64,000 nt of DNA from Cepaea nemoralis (lineage: Eukaryota > Mollusca > Gastropoda > Stylommatophora > Helicidae). The stretch covers positions 7,501 through 71,500 of the forward strand of contig JACEFZ010005099.1 in assembly GCA_014155875.1 (NCBI GenBank), written 5' to 3'. Under the pieces are notes generated by a model, which ran no database searches, was not told where the DNA came from, and saw nothing but the letters and a program-made list of their open reading frames with translations. Positions within the stretch are counted from its first letter, which is position 1; every line of letters starts with the position of its first letter. The position numbers and the translations under genes are program-made. Below are positions 23,613 to 35,208 of the stretch, in pieces.

Positions 23613-24671
23613 TTCCTCATACACTTTCAAATGTCAACCGGAATATATTTAAAGAAAGTAGCAGTCAACTTGACACTGGTGATATCTCCATAGAGTTTGT
23701 ACTCAAATACAGCGGCTTTAGGCAACAATAATTTTCTCTGCATATGTTGGAAACTACTGCAGCAAATGTTCAGTTCTCATTTTACCAATTCCACAGTTAC
23801 ACTCACCTGTATTTCCTACCTGGAGTTTATTGATGGATGGAAATAGGAGACAGAGGAATGCAGAGAGAGAATAATTCTGCACATCATGGCTTCTGTGCAT
23901 GGGAAGATATTGGCATATCATTTTATAGGATCTGCTGGTAAATGGGAGCTGTGAAGATGCACAATTTCTACACCGACTGGCACAACAGTTAATGATGATG
24001 ATGATAATGAAACTGATGCACCTGCTTGCTATTTAAAATACACGATTATAACTGTTTCAAAAACTTTATTCACACTGCAGTATAATTCATATGTAAATAT
24101 ACAGATGTAACATGTTCTCAAAATGTATACAAATATATTTCAACACGATACAAATAGACTGCTAGAAAAATGTTACCTTCTGTTTTGGAAACATATTTAT
24201 ATAATTATATGTAATTTCAGAAGTAAATGTATCAAAATGACATCAAGTCTATTTGCAGAATAATGGCACAATAATAGTGCCATTGAAACATTAACTTCAA
24301 ACAGAGATGTTTGGGAAAAAAAGCCCGTCAGAAAGTAAAAATATTATGGCATACCATACATGTTTATTATATCAAAATAAACACTTTCATTATTTGTCCA
24401 TATAAAATATGAAGAAAAATAACTTAAAAAACCATTTCAATTATGACATCATAAGGGCAAAAATAATAAGAAAGCAAATAAAACATATTCTCAATCTGAA
24501 TCCAAAATGTGCAAATGTTTACAATTAAATTAAAATAAAACTCAGAGTGGCATATTATGTTTTCATATGCCATTTAGACATATTGGCGCCATATATAGTA
24601 CACTTCTCTACCAACACATTAGCACTGGGTTTGTATCTCTGTAGTGGCAGGCCTGCATTTTTCTTGACCAG

Positions 24672-24925
24672 TACAGCTTTGGCCGGTCTCCCTGGCGTAG
24701 TGGTTAAACATCTTTCCTCGTAATCCTATTTATCCACGTAGGGTAACGCAGCGCACAAGAATTGGTAGCAGTTCTCGCAGCGTTGGTAACTTACGGGATA
24801 AGTGAGCCGGCAGCTCAGAAAGCAATGGCAAACTAGTGAGCGTAATCTTGCCAAGAAATCACAACAGCGGTAAAATGCTGGTGTTGACAGTGATGTCCTG
24901 TAAAGGATATGCGAAAAAAAAAAAG
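24672..24925 (+). mobile_element. SINE-B copy
   Basis: tRNA-like head (CTCCCTGGCGTAGTGGTTAA) and the family tail: CAGAAAGCAATGGCAAACTA, CTTGCCAAGAAATCACAACA, GATGTCCTGTAAAGGATATG then poly(A). Other copies: 34553, 38262, 46820, 49840 (tail), and minus at 37165 and 57700. Confidence 0.85.
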
Positions 24926-25107
24926 TACAGCTTTGGGAAGGGCCAGATTTAGACCTGGCAGCTGTGGCGATGTAGTGGATAGCTTGCTAGCCCAGCGGTC
25001 ATAAGTCTGAATTTACATCAAGGTGGATTTTTAAAAACTGACACGGGCTTCCAGGTCCAACCAGTCTAAAAGGGGTACCAGGAAATGTCATGGGAAGACA
25101 CATCAAC

Positions 25108-25512
25108 CAGCATGACACTGGGAAGATAAATCGACCAGCATGATGCTGGGAAGACAAATCGACCAGCATTACACTGGGAAGATAAATCCACCAGCATGAC
25201 ACTGGAAAGATAAATCCACCAGCATGACACTGGGAAGACAAATCAACCAGCATGACACTGGGAAGACAAATTGACCAGCATGTCACTGGGAAGATAAATC
25301 CACCAGCATGACACTGGGAAGACAAATTGACCAGCATGTCACTGGGAAGATAAATCGACCAGCATGACACTGTGAAGATAAATCGACCAGCATGACACTG
25401 GGAAGATAAATCGACCAGCATGACACTGGGAAGATAAATCCACCAGCATGACACTGGGAAGATAAATCCACCAGCATGACACTGGGAAGATAAATCCACC
25501 AGCATCCCATGG
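25108..25512. repeat. 28-bp minisatellite, about 14 copies
   Basis: Unit ACCAGCATGACACTGGGAAG followed by ATAAATCG. Because 28 is not a multiple of 3, the minus strand stays open in all three frames (repeating LVDLSSQCHAG, GFIFPVSCW, WIYLPSVM), giving spurious 60-168 residue ORFs. It starts in a SINE-D fragment (24955-25090). Confidence 0.95.
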
Positions 25513-25775
25513 CCAGCATGACACTGACTACAGCATCCCTCAGTGCTGATTTGTCAGTAACAAATATGGGCACTAGCATCATTTACCCAATATGTCTCAA
25601 CATGTGTAAAAAGGGTTCTTTACTTACTGTTTACTTGTTTGTCTTTCTGCCTGTGTGTGTATGCATACATGCACACATACAAACCCCCTCCCCCTCCCCC
25701 CACACACTGACATGTATGTCTCCTATATATATATATAAAATGGGTGACACAATGAAAGAAATGAAATAGTGAATA

Positions 25776-26070
25776 TGCAGGTCCACATGGCCGAATGGAT
25801 AAGAACGCGTGTTCTTAAACATCTGGTGTGCTGACGCCAAGGTAAGCGGTTCAACCTCTACACCGGACAACTGGACTAAAATGTTGACCTGTTGTCCTTG
25901 CTTGGGGACGTTAATTACGAGTACCTCTGAAGTCGGAGTGGGTTCGCCTGATGGCAAGCGAGAATGTTAATAGGGAAAGGTAACCCACATGCAAAATTCA
26001 GTCCATCACTGCTATAAACAGTGTGTATGGACTACGCTTGAGTTCAAAACGAGCGAGCGCAAAAAAAACA
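25776..26070 (+). mobile_element. SINE-A copy (most complete)
   Basis: A box ACATGGCCGAATGG, B box GCGGTTCAACCTC, body GACCTGTTGTCCTTGCTTGG, CGAGTACCTCTGAAGTCGGA, TGGGTTCGCCTGATGGCAAG, and an A-rich tail at 26048-26070. Confidence 0.9.
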
Positions 26071-26089
26071 AAAAAACTGCGAATATCTA

Positions 26090-26480
26090 TTGCTCTTCAA
26101 CAATTAAAACATTTAAAATGAATTGTGGAGTGGGACAGACAGAACTACACAAATTAGATGTTTAAGAACATGCATATTTCCCATTGCAACATACACCTGT
26201 GAGACCTGGACACTTACTAAACAAGCTGAACAGTGCATAAATGCCTTTGAATATAAATGTTATAGATGGTTTCTAAGAATATTTTGGAATTAGAAAAGAA
26301 CAAATGCATCCATATGATAAGAGTTGAATACTGAAGAAGGCTGACCACTAAAGACAATAAAACAAAGAAAATTGAAATATTTGGTCATCTTGCTGATAAT
26401 TGGGAAGTTTTCCACAAGGTTGTTATGGGAGTGAGGTTCTGCAAAGGACCTGCTACAATTCAACATATAAACCATAAAAT
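26090..26480 (+). pseudogene. RTE-C LINE C-terminal fragment
   Basis: Plus strand: ETWTLTKQAEQCINAFEY, CYRWFLRI, KIEIFGHLADNWEVFHKVVM, GVRFCKG; same family as 5915-6262. Stops and frameshifts throughout. Confidence 0.75.
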
Positions 26481-26889
26481 ACAATTTTATATTTCAAAAT
26501 GTTCAATGCTGGATGAGTTTATCGTGGTAGCTAGATCAAGTCAAGATATGCACTGACCCAGACTAAATCTTATATTAGGACATGACATTGCCTACAATAG
26601 ATGACAGCAAGGGAGCAGGGCTCAAGCCAGGAATGTCATGGATGGTGATGGCAGAGATGTTCATTTATGTGGAACCTTGTTCAGCTGCACCATATGCAAT
26701 TTTTCACCATATGGTCCAGGTAAATCTGGCAATGGAAAATTTCTGTGGTTTAACCTTTCCCTTGATGCCTTCAGCAGGTGGTTATTTTAGGTAAATACGC
26801 TTTTATTAATGCCTTACGGTACTGGTGCATATATTTACAGACCATCATCACTAGAGAGGTGATGTGATCAATGTCATGCCGGGTGCCTT

Positions 26890-27835
26890 TACTGTAGGTT
26901 TTGGTCAGTGTAGGTTTTGGTCAGTGTAGGTTTGGATTAGTGGAGGTTTTGGCCAGTGTAGGTCTTAGTCAGTGAAAGTCTTGGTCAGTGTAGGTTTTGG
27001 TCAGTGTAGGCCTGGGTCAGTGTAGGCCTGGATCACTGTAAGTCTTGGTCAGTGTAAGTCTTGGTCAGTGTAGATTTTGGTCAGTGTAGGTCTGGGTCAG
27101 TGTAGGTCTGGGTCAGTGTAGGTTTTGGTCAGTGTATGTCTAGGTCAGTATAGGTCTTGGTCAGTGTAAGTCTTTGTCAGTGTAGGTCTGGGTCAGCATA
27201 GGTCTGGGTCAGTGTAGGTCTTGGTCAGTGTAGGTTTTGGTCAGTGTAGGTCTTGGTCAGTGTAAGTCTGGGTCAACATAGGTCTGGGTCAGTGTAGGTC
27301 TTGGTCAGTATGTCTGGGTCAGTATGGGTCTTGGTCAATGTATGTCTGGGTCAGGGTATGTCTTGCTCAGTGTAGGTCTTGGTCAGTGTAAGTCTTGGTC
27401 AGTGTATGTCTGGGTCAGTGTATGTCTTGGTCAGTGTAGGTTTTGGTCAGTGTAAGTCTGGGTCAGTGTAGGTCTGGGTCAGTGTAGGTCTTGGCCAGTG
27501 TATGTTTGGGTCAGTGTATGTCTTGGTCAGTGTAGGTTTTGGTCAGTGTAAGTCTTGGTCAGTGTAGGTCTTGGTCAGTGTAGGTCTGGGTCAGTTTAGG
27601 TCTTGGTCAGTGTATGTCTGGGTCAGTGTATGTCTTGGTCAGTGTAGGTTTTGGTCAGCATAAGTCTTGGTCAGTGTAGGTCTGGGTCAGTGTAGATCTT
27701 GGTCAGTGTAAGTCTTTGTCAGTGTAGGTCTGGGTCAGTGTAGGCCTGGGTCAGTGTAGGTCTTGGTCAGTGTATGTCTTAGTTAGTGTTGGTCTTGGTT
27801 AGTTAAGTATTGGTCCGTGTAGGTTCTGGTCGTGT
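26890..27835. repeat. 16-bp minisatellite, about 59 copies
   Basis: Unit GGTCAGTGTAGGTCTT with TCTT, TTTT, TCTG and GCCT variants. The plus strand is G/T-rich with regularly spaced GG pairs; each unit has TAG so it is non-coding. Confidence 0.95.
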
Positions 27836-28573
27836 GACCTCTGTGGCCTGAAGAGTGACTTAGAGATATGACGCTCACCTCTCACTCAAGCAGACCAGGT
27901 ACCAATCACCATTGAGCAAATGTAAATGTTGAGAAAATAAGGAACCCAAGAATTCAAAAACTCCCTCCGATTCTGGGATAGTGGATGGGATGACTAGTCT
28001 TTCTCAGATATGGGTGAAAAATAGGACCTGTGTGAACACTGCGTATATTTTAAATGCATCGGCAGATGGATATTGCAAAGAATAGGCTGAATGTCTGCTG
28101 CCCAGGCTACAAAAACCAACGCAAAAGTGCGAGTACCTATAACATGCGTAACTCTCATATATACACTCTGGGATCTTCTCTTGCCAATGCTACAGAGTCT
28201 GTGCACTGGCACTGTGTTGAGATTCCCCTCATGTGATCTATGAGAGGAGACAGAAGCATTTAATGAAGGTATCCCTGAGTATCCCTATGAAGGTGATTCT
28301 TTACACAAACACACAATCTGTTGTCAGTAGATTTTCTACCCTGACATTTTGTGGGGATTGTGGGGGGGGGGGGGGGAGGCTTACAGCTTAGTCTTAAGTA
28401 TTTCCTGCCAACAAGGGATTCTTAACATGACCTTGTTCAAACAGGTCAGGCATTTGATCAGCTTCATAGAGATCTTAGAAAGTATCACTTCAACAGGTTC
28501 CTCTGCAAAAAATGTCCTCAAATGAAAGTGTTAGGTCTTCACAGATATTAAGTAGGTAATGATATATGAGGTG

Positions 28574-28665
28574 TGACAGGAACACTTATTATCCATACAC
28601 AAATGTGACAGGAGTACTTATTATCCATACACAAATGTGACAGGAGTACTTATTATCCATACTTC
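28574..28665. repeat. 33-bp tandem repeat, three copies
   Basis: Unit GTGACAGGAGTACTTATTAT then CCATACACAAAT, three times, the first with minor changes. Confidence 0.9.
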
Positions 28666-29131
28666 TGATGAAAGAGATATTGCACACGCTTATGGCATGT
28701 CTCTAGTGCTGCTATATCTCTTCTGTTAACCAATAACTAACATGACAAGAGTGACCAATTCCATTCCTCATCATCTTGCCTTCTAAGAACAGTCAATGTA
28801 ACCCATTTTATGAGACTGATTTGAGCCCATAACCATAATGTGTACTGTTTTTGATATATATAGATATATACACACAGATGAGGAAATTCAAATGAAAACC
28901 TTAAATATTTTTGTTTGTTTGAGTGAATACATATGCAGATTTTAATACATCATAGTACTATGACAGAACACAATACAGAATTAAGTATACTTTAAGATTT
29001 CTGAAAGACGTGGGTTATATTGTAATGATATGTAGAATCATGAAACCTGCTAAATTCATACAAAACTAATGGCAGAATTATAAGCCACACTGCATGAGTA
29101 AAAAGAATCACAATGGCTGCAGCAGAGTTTG
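28666..29131 (-). other. Probable 3' flank/UTR of SH3YL1
   Basis: Immediately downstream of the SH3YL1 stop on the minus strand. AT-rich, with no transposon recognised. The best poly(A)-signal-like hexamer is ATTAAA (minus) at 28941-28946; no AATAAA was seen close to the stop. Confidence 0.4.
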
Positions 29132-29247
29132 CTAGGAAACAATGTGAACAAAGTTTGCCGGGAATATACCTTTGTCTCCGACTCCGTTGACTCCTTCCCA
29201 CCAGTCCTGTTGGGATTCTGTGCGTGTTGTTACCTTGATTTTGTCAC
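29132..29247 (-). CDS. SH3YL1: SH3YL1 coding exon 8 (second half of SH3, stop)
   Basis: Acceptor TTTGTTAG; begins (G)DKIKVTTRTESQQDWWEG and continues to GDKGIFPANFVHIVS then TAG at 29132-29134. The paired Trp of WWEG, the Gly-Ile-Phe-Pro-Ala-Asn block and the final FV are the ligand-binding surface and end of a classical SH3 domain. The protein ends two or three residues after the SH3, as in vertebrate SH3YL1. Confidence 0.95.
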
Positions 29248-29599
29248 CTAACAAAGTGTGAATGAAAAAAATACAGAATATGACACTTTGAAAATTAATG
29301 GTAATTCGATGGCGAAAACTCTTTTCTGTCCAGCCAACTCTTTGCATCCTTTATAAATTATAGGGGAATGCAACCTTTTTATATTTGGAGTCTCTGAATT
29401 ATGTATCACATATTTAACTTTAGTTCAGGTTCGAGTTCAGCTGTTACGAATGGCCCCGTTCAACCTTCGACTATATTGATTTGATTGTATTTGGGGCCTT
29501 TATAGTATATCTTGCACTTCTTTCGCATATGATGCTGCTTATTTCTGCTTCCTTGAAAAAGTTGAGTTGCTGCAATTGAGTTCATTTCATCCTTGTGGT

Positions 29600-31150
29600 T
29601 TTACATGTCTGGCCAGAGTCACGCACTTGTTGAGGCCTGGAGTAACTGTGTACCCACCCCGTCATATGGTGCTGTTTCCTTCAGGGAGTTTTACCAGTTG
29701 TCGTCTCTCCTGGTGTTCCACCTCTTTCCCCGTCTTGGGTTGTCTTCGAATCTTCTGGGTCTTTGATTTCTTGTGTCGTCGCCAATTCCGACAAGGTTCT
29801 TTCGATACCGCCTCTCGAACCATTGTTGTTGGTTTGGGTAGCTGTTTCCATCCAGTTCTGTTTCATCTTCTGTTGATTCTTCTTCTGTCTGGGTCATTGT
29901 GTTTTCTTGTTCTGGTGTATCAGTCTTGGACTTGAGTAGTTCTATTTGTTTTCTTTCTTCTTGTATCTGTTTGAGAGTTTCTTGTGTCTTTTCTCTTTCT
30001 TCTTGGATTTTCGATAGACTTTCATCTGTTTCAGCCTTTACAGCAAACATTCGAGCGACATCATGCTCAATCTTCTGCTGAACTTGCTTCAATTCGTCCA
30101 GTATGTACTCAACGGCTGTTATCTGTGTTTCTTGTGTCTTGTCTTTTTCTTCCTCCATGCTTTTGAACTGTGATCTTAGGTCCTTCAGTTGGCCTTCCAG
30201 TTGTGCTTTGTCGCTTTTTGTGAGTCGATTGGTAGCCTCGTACTGCCTCTTTATATGGTAGGGTAGATTTTATGGCAATATTCATGGCTTCCTTGCTGTC
30301 TTGGTGGCAGCTGAGGTACCTGGCGCCGTGGTTGCCGAGGCAGTTGGCACACTTTCTGTTGGTGTTAGGCCTCCTGTAGTCCTCGTTGATCTTTGCATGC
30401 TGGCACTAACTGTATGTATGAGGTCCAGAGCAGTATCGGCATACCTCCACCTCACTCTTACAGGTGGCACGGGTGTGCCAAAACTTCTGGCACTTAGAGC
30501 ACTGCAGCCCTCTTGGTATGTAGTGCTCTGGAACTTGGTCTTTCTTGTCCCATCTGATGAAATGAGGGATCACTCGGTCCCCCGATGTTACTATGATGAA
30601 TGTGGAGGGGATGTTGTTCTTTCCGATGATCCTCTCAGCACTGGTGATCCTGAGTTTCTTGTTTTCCCTTGTCAGCATCTCCCTGATCTGGTCGTTGGTG
30701 AGATGGTTTAGAGCACTGCAGCCCTCTCGGTATGTAGTGCTCTGGAACCTGGTCTTTCTTGTCCAGCTGGTATATGCTGTTTCTTCCCAGCTCGTTTTCC
30801 AACAGACTGATTATCTTGTCTGTTGGTAGCGCCGACAGTTTGGCTTCTCCCACGCTTGTCTGTTTTAGCAGTAATTTGCCGGTGAAGCCCTCCATTGTTG
30901 TTGTTTCCTCCTGTGTGGAGGTCTCTGGTAACCTGGGCTGCTTCATCTTGTTGCTGTTGAGAACTTCCCAGTTGCTGCTGGCTTCAGTTGTGGTTTCTTC
31001 AGCGACGGGAGCGGTTTCAGCTGGTGTAGGAGCAGGACTGATGTGTGTAGAAATTGCCCCAGCAGTCGTAGCGGCCTTCCTCGCCTCAGCCGTCTTCTTC
31101 CCGGCTGAATATATAACGCATGTCTCTGCGCTGCACTTTTAACGTGAGGC
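29600..31150 (-). pseudogene. Jockey/I-type LINE ORF1 (gag-like), in SH3YL1 intron 7
   Basis: Minus strand, in pieces: start MPHVKSAAQRHALY (31150); GFTGKLLLKQTSVGEAKLSA; an RNA-binding region with SAERIIGKNNIPSTFIIVTS and HFIRWDKKDQVPEHYIPRGL; CCHC knuckles CSKCQKFWHTRATC and CRYCSGPHTYSQC; then a long coiled coil (EEEKDKTQETQITAVEYILD to RKQIELLKSKTDT) ending near 29691. ORF1 proteins of this kind coat the LINE RNA. Frameshifts break it, and a segment of about 70 bases (KKDQVPEHYIPRGLQCSK) is present twice (30480-30550 and 30700-30770). No ORF2 follows. Confidence 0.82.
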
Positions 31151-31516
31151 ATCCTCTGCGTTATCTGATTGCGATCTGTTCTCGATAGAGTGCAGAGTCC
31201 GAATGATGACGGTGATATTATGTTTGCTGATTTTTATTTGGCATGCTTCCATAATATTGTGCTTGAATGTAGTTACTTTATTGTCATTTTAGTTACTTGT
31301 TTATTATTCTTTTTTCTTGTTGTTTGCAAGTGAAGGCTTTTATGCTTAACATCCTGTTTTTTTTGTATTGTGATTTTGTAAAACTGACCAATATTTTATG
31401 TTTCCCAGTTGTTTACTCTTATCATCCTGCGATGAAACTTCCAAGTTCTTTTCATCCCATGTTTAGAATCCATGTTTCAGAGCCATTTAGTGCTACAGAC
31501 CAGATATACTACTGGA

Positions 31517-31990
31517 CCTGGCCGTCTTGACAGACGGTAATTTGTTACATTGTGCTTCAAAAAATGCACAACGCCTGGGCTAAATTGTAGAGACCATGGG
31601 TTGCCCATGCAGCATAATCCCTCTCTCTGCCTGCCTAGTTGACTCCTGAGGAAAGGTAACACCAAAATATCTGGAACAAGATAAGCTGCAGAAGCTGCCG
31701 GATCAGCAAAGCAATGCTCTAACTGTCCGCCTGTTAGAGCTTCGATCCTAGACAAGTTGCCAACCAAGGCTTAGGGCCTGGTCTGCCCTATCATGACATT
31801 TAATCTTTAGGTTGCATTTTCTCACACCAGGATAAGGCTTGTACCCTCCTAATTGAGCTCCTCCACCCGAAGGCATTGGCACAATGTGGGGTGTCGAGTT
31901 TAGTAAGCGCCGCCTAACATTCGGTGCTAACAGAAAGTAGGTAGTACCATCTACTGTCAGATATAGTGAGTGAGTAAAGTAATCTTTCCT
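31517..31990 (-). mobile_element. Dispersed repeat R430, copy 1
   Basis: About 65-70% similar over its length to 48655-49125 (shared blocks AACCAAGGCTTAGG, CTTGACAGAC, TGGCACAATGTGGGGTGTCG). Its end CGTCTTGACAGACGGTAATT with TGCTTCAAAAA is shared with the 3' ends of LINE-A at 7225 and 38650, as in a SINE that borrows its LINE's tail. Confidence 0.75.
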
Positions 31991-32160
31991 CGTGCATTAA
32001 GGGGCTAGACTTTGAGAGATACAAACCCACTACCTAACAACTAGAAGCATAGCTACTGACCAAGAATATGGACTAGACTAAAATAGACACAAACCTACTA
32101 CCTTATAGCTATAACTGAGATATATTTAAGTACCTGTGAGTTGATTTGAGTTGAGTAGAG

Positions 32161-32450
32161 TTAAGAAACAACATCACTGCACTCAGGACATTCCCACATG
32201 AGCTCCGTCCCATCGTTCAACACCCAGCGAACATACTGCTAATGGTTCTAACTGCTAATCTTTCCAACTGACTGAAAGTTCTCCTGGTCTTCCCTCTTAC
32301 TTTTCAGATTCGTCCACAGCTCCTGCCGATCCCCTACTCAACCATTCTCTCCACATATGGGTGCTCAGTCTGTTCCACCTCTTTCTCCACCTGGTCCTAC
32401 AAGCATCCGACAACCTCTCAAGTACCTGTGAAAGCTGATCCAACCAAAAA
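32161..32450 (-). pseudogene. RNase H-type LINE 3'-terminal fragment
   Basis: Minus strand: RWNRLSTHMWREWLSRGSAG, AVDESEK, ENFQSVG-like, RWVLNDGTELMWECPECSD. This is the region after RNase H, as in the plus copy at 33950-34500 and at the window end (63915-64000). Confidence 0.65.
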
Positions 32451-32554
32451 TGCCCGTAAAAACACATAGATCTACTTGCCACATCAAACAGTGCAGTACA
32501 ATTCACATTATGATGATAACCGCAACAAGAGTCTAGAAAACAAGAAAATCTTAC

Positions 32555-32704
32555 CAGCATGGAAAGACAAGTCACAGTCCAGCTGAGCTTGGAATGTAAA
32601 ATCTGCCACAGCCCAGACTGTTTTAGGTGATGACTTTCTATTGACACTCATTGGTGCAGCTGTGGCACCTTTAAATGCAGGCATGTCTATGTCTTTCCAA
32701 GGAT
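32555..32704 (-). CDS. SH3YL1: SH3YL1 coding exon 7 (linker end and first half of SH3)
   Basis: Acceptor TTGTTGAAG, donor GCTG|GTAAGA, phase 1 to phase 1. It encodes DPWKDIDMPAFKG, then KTVWAVADFTFQAQLDCDLS, FHAG, the ALYDF-like and acidic RT-loop part of an SH3 domain. The split within AG|DK matches the intron position needed to join the SH3 second half. The exon start has a weak polypyrimidine tract, so a start a few bases away remains possible. Confidence 0.88.
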
Positions 32705-32854
32705 CTTCAACAACAAAACAGATATTATTTTGTTGAAACAAAGTTGTACCTGTGGGCTGGTAGAAAATATACTGAGGGCATGGTATGGCACTCTAGCATA
32801 TAATAAAATATTAACTCAGTAAAAGTTAAGGTAATTTAATGGCAGATACTGCTA

Positions 32855-33150
32855 GGGCAGGTAGCGGTGGTAGCACAGAGGCTAGCATGCTTACCAGCTG
32901 GCCCAGTGGTCATATGTTCGAATCCCTCTCTGTCCTATGTGGCTGAGTGGCTAGAACGCTGGATTCTCCTTCGGGAGACCCGGTTCGAATTCTCGGTAAG
33001 GTGTGGGATTTTTTTCTGTTGGGGGCAAAAAGAAAATCATAGCCTGCACAGTTCGCGGCGACTGCACTAGCCAGGCGGCCTTTATTCCTCAGGCTCAAAG
33101 ACCCCCCTGCCATACACCACAAGGTACTATATTGGCAGTAAATGATATTT
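32855..33150 (+). mobile_element. Two tRNA-like SINE heads (SINE-D fragment, then SINE-E)
   Basis: 32855-32935 has GTGGTAGCACAGAGGCTAGC and ATGTTCGAATCCC (SINE-D head). From 32936 a second head, CTATGTGGCTGAGTGGCTAG and CCGGTTCGAATTCTCGG, opens SINE-E, which ends with ACAAGGTACTATATTGGCAG, a tail also found at 51973-52010. Confidence 0.75.
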
Positions 33151-33544
33151 ATGGAGATATATTAACAATGACACTGGGACATGGGAATAAATGTTATTGC
33201 TAACAAAACTGCTCCACCCTTGAATACTAAAGAGACAATCATAACAACAATGACAAGTGCTACATCTGTGAACACCAAAGCAACAATTATAAAATCAATT
33301 ACATGTGCCACCACCTGTATTTTATCAGAGGTCCCAAGCAAAGTAAATAACTGAAACACCATGACCTACCATGCGAGTCATAAGAGGTGCCTAAAGAAGG
33401 TTGGCGTGGCACTGGTTACCTCTTCCCATAGAAAAGTTTGCTTTTATGACATGTTTAGTTTAGTTTAGTTGATGGATCAACATCACGCACACAGGTATAA
33501 CCCATAAGTGCTCTGTTCTACTCCTAACTCAAGCCCAAGTCCAG

Positions 33545-33880
33545 AGAATCTCAGCTCAGTGCACAAACTCCATAGCACCGACGAGGATTCTGAAATACTT
33601 TGGGTAGATTTTTAACTCAAAATTTTGCCCAGGCAGCGCCGCTGGGCTACTCTTTTTCGATTTCCAACTGCCAAGGGATTTTTTACGTGCACAACAATAC
33701 ACATGGGCGTCCAATCTCACTACCCAGAGACCAGGGGAAATTTTGTTACTAGAAGTCCGCATGAAAAAATCCTGGCCCTCACCAGGACTTGAACCCGGGG
33801 CCTCCACCATTTCGAGGCAGACACCATACCTCGAGACCACTCAGCCAACCATGTTGCTACAGCTACTCATGGGTTCAAAT
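33545..33880 (-). mobile_element. tRNA-derived SINE-F
   Basis: Minus strand head GGTTGGCTGAGTGGTCTCGA and CCCGGGTTCAAGTCCTGG, body containing GTGAGATTGGACGCCCATGT and AATCCCTTGGCAGTTGG. Confidence 0.82.
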
Positions 33881-33949
33881 AAAGTAGGTAGCTGTGGTAA
33901 CACAGTGGCTTATCTACACAGATGAAGTGGTTGGGGTTTCATTGCAAAC

Positions 33950-34500
33950 GCTAATGAATGATTCTTGAAAAAGGAGAGTCTGGCATATGAGACTATGACC
34001 TCCAGCATGAGAATGGGGGGTGGAAGCAGTCACAGCGGCATTCTGTTGGGTAGAGGAGACCACTGCAACGCACACTGTATTTGTTACGGATTCAAGGAGT
34101 ATGCTTAGTAAGGTGGAGAAAGGAATATTTCATGCAGAATGGTTCACCTTGCTTCAGAGGTCACAGATTGTGAGAAATGTATGGATTTTTTGCCATGGCC
34201 ATGTAGGAGTGCGAGGAAATGAACAGCTGATAGGCTGGCAGGGAATGCACCTCTTGGTGGTAGATTACCTATAGACAAGGAAGAGATGGCTGTGCACCTG
34301 TGGAACCCATATGTGGAAAGAATGAGATTGCAGGGGTTCTGGAAGAATCTCAAAACTGAGACGGAAGACCAGGAGAACTTTCAATCAGATAGCGGTGGGA
34401 ACGATTAGTTGTGTGACTCTTCGCTGGCTGTTGAATGAGGGGACAGAGCACATATGGGAATGTCCTGAGTACAGTGATGTCGGTTTTTAGCTAAACTCAA
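33950..34500 (+). pseudogene. RNase H domain fragment of a LINE
   Basis: Plus strand: AAFCWVEETTATHTVFVTDS then RSMLSKVEKG, WIFCHGHVGVRGNEQLIGWQ, RMRLQGFWKNLKTETEDQEN, and a C-terminal EHMWECPEYSDV-like end. The Asp of VTDS and the HGHVGVxGNE block are RNase H landmarks; frameshifts are present. Confidence 0.72.
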
Positions 34501-34552
34501 CTAAAAAAAAAAAGCTCTTGAAGTCTCTACTGAAAATAGTGCAAAGACATAA

Positions 34553-34945
34553 TAGCCTACATCTTCTTGTGTCTGTTATCTAACACGGTCACACAGGTCC
34601 TCAATCAACTCATACCAAGCTGTTTTATCCTTTGTCATCTCCTGATGTGCCCTCCATGTTCTCCCTATATTATTCATCTCCGTCTATAATTCATCTCTCC
34701 GTGTTTTATGGTCTCCCTCCATTTTGTTTCTCTGGCTCTGTGGCAAAAGGATAACTGTTGCAGTTCGAAACATAGCTGCGGGCAATTTGGCAGGAGATAG
34801 CCTTGCTCTGGTTTTTATAAAATGGTATGAGTGCTGGTCATTCAGAAAGCTGTGGCAAACTACTTAAAGAAAACTTACTAAGAAATCACAAACAGCCAAA
34901 TAATGCTGGGGTTTAGTGCGACATCCTGTAAAGGATATGCAACTA
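34553..34945 (+). mobile_element. SINE-B, long copy
   Basis: Shares its 5' part (TCCTCAATCAACTCATACCA; GCAGTTCGAAACATAGCTGC) and tail with 38262-38590, so SINE-B is at least 350 bases long. Confidence 0.8.
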
Positions 34946-35045
34946 TTTCATTTGGCATTACAGTGGTAATATTTTATTCTCAGAATGAAGAAAACCGAAA
35001 TTTGGACAATGAAGTGCCACTGATTATAATAATGTGAATAGTCAC

Positions 35046-35208
35046 CGTAGTTTGAAGAGCTTAAAGACTGAGAACCAACAGGAGAGTCTGTCCATGACTC
35101 TTTCATCCGAGCTGATGATGATGCTGGCTTCTCAGAAAGAGCCAATTCAGAGCTAGATCGAGTAGGCTGGCTCAACGAGGATTGTTTGGATTTTGTGGAC
35201 TTTGACCT
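35046..35208 (-). CDS. SH3YL1: SH3YL1 coding exon 6 (Ser-rich linker)
   Basis: Encodes a low-complexity, Ser/Lys-rich linker (RSKSTKSKQSSLSQPTRSSS, then ELALSEKPASSSARMKES and GSQSLSSSNY). The acceptor is AATAACAG. I placed the donor at TACG|GTGACT because that gives phase 1, which the acceptor of exon 7 requires (the G joins AT to make Asp). The linker is not conserved by sequence, so support rests on position, phase and composition. A downstream GTGGCA could be an alternative donor. Confidence 0.72.

Noticed and set aside
24999..25582. ORF of 168 codons with LVDLSSQCHAG repeats
   Set aside because: Produced by a 28-bp minisatellite; all three frames of the same strand are open.
26890..27835. 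Telomere-like G/T-rich repeat
   Set aside because: The 16-bp unit is not a telomere motif such as TTAGGG; it is an interstitial minisatellite.
28054..28236. Possible small exon or ORF (60 codons)
   Set aside because: No splice-like flanks in phase, no family resemblance, composition as the surrounding intergenic sequence.
32936..33010. Functional tRNA gene
   Set aside because: A and B boxes are present but the acceptor stem does not close and a SINE body follows.
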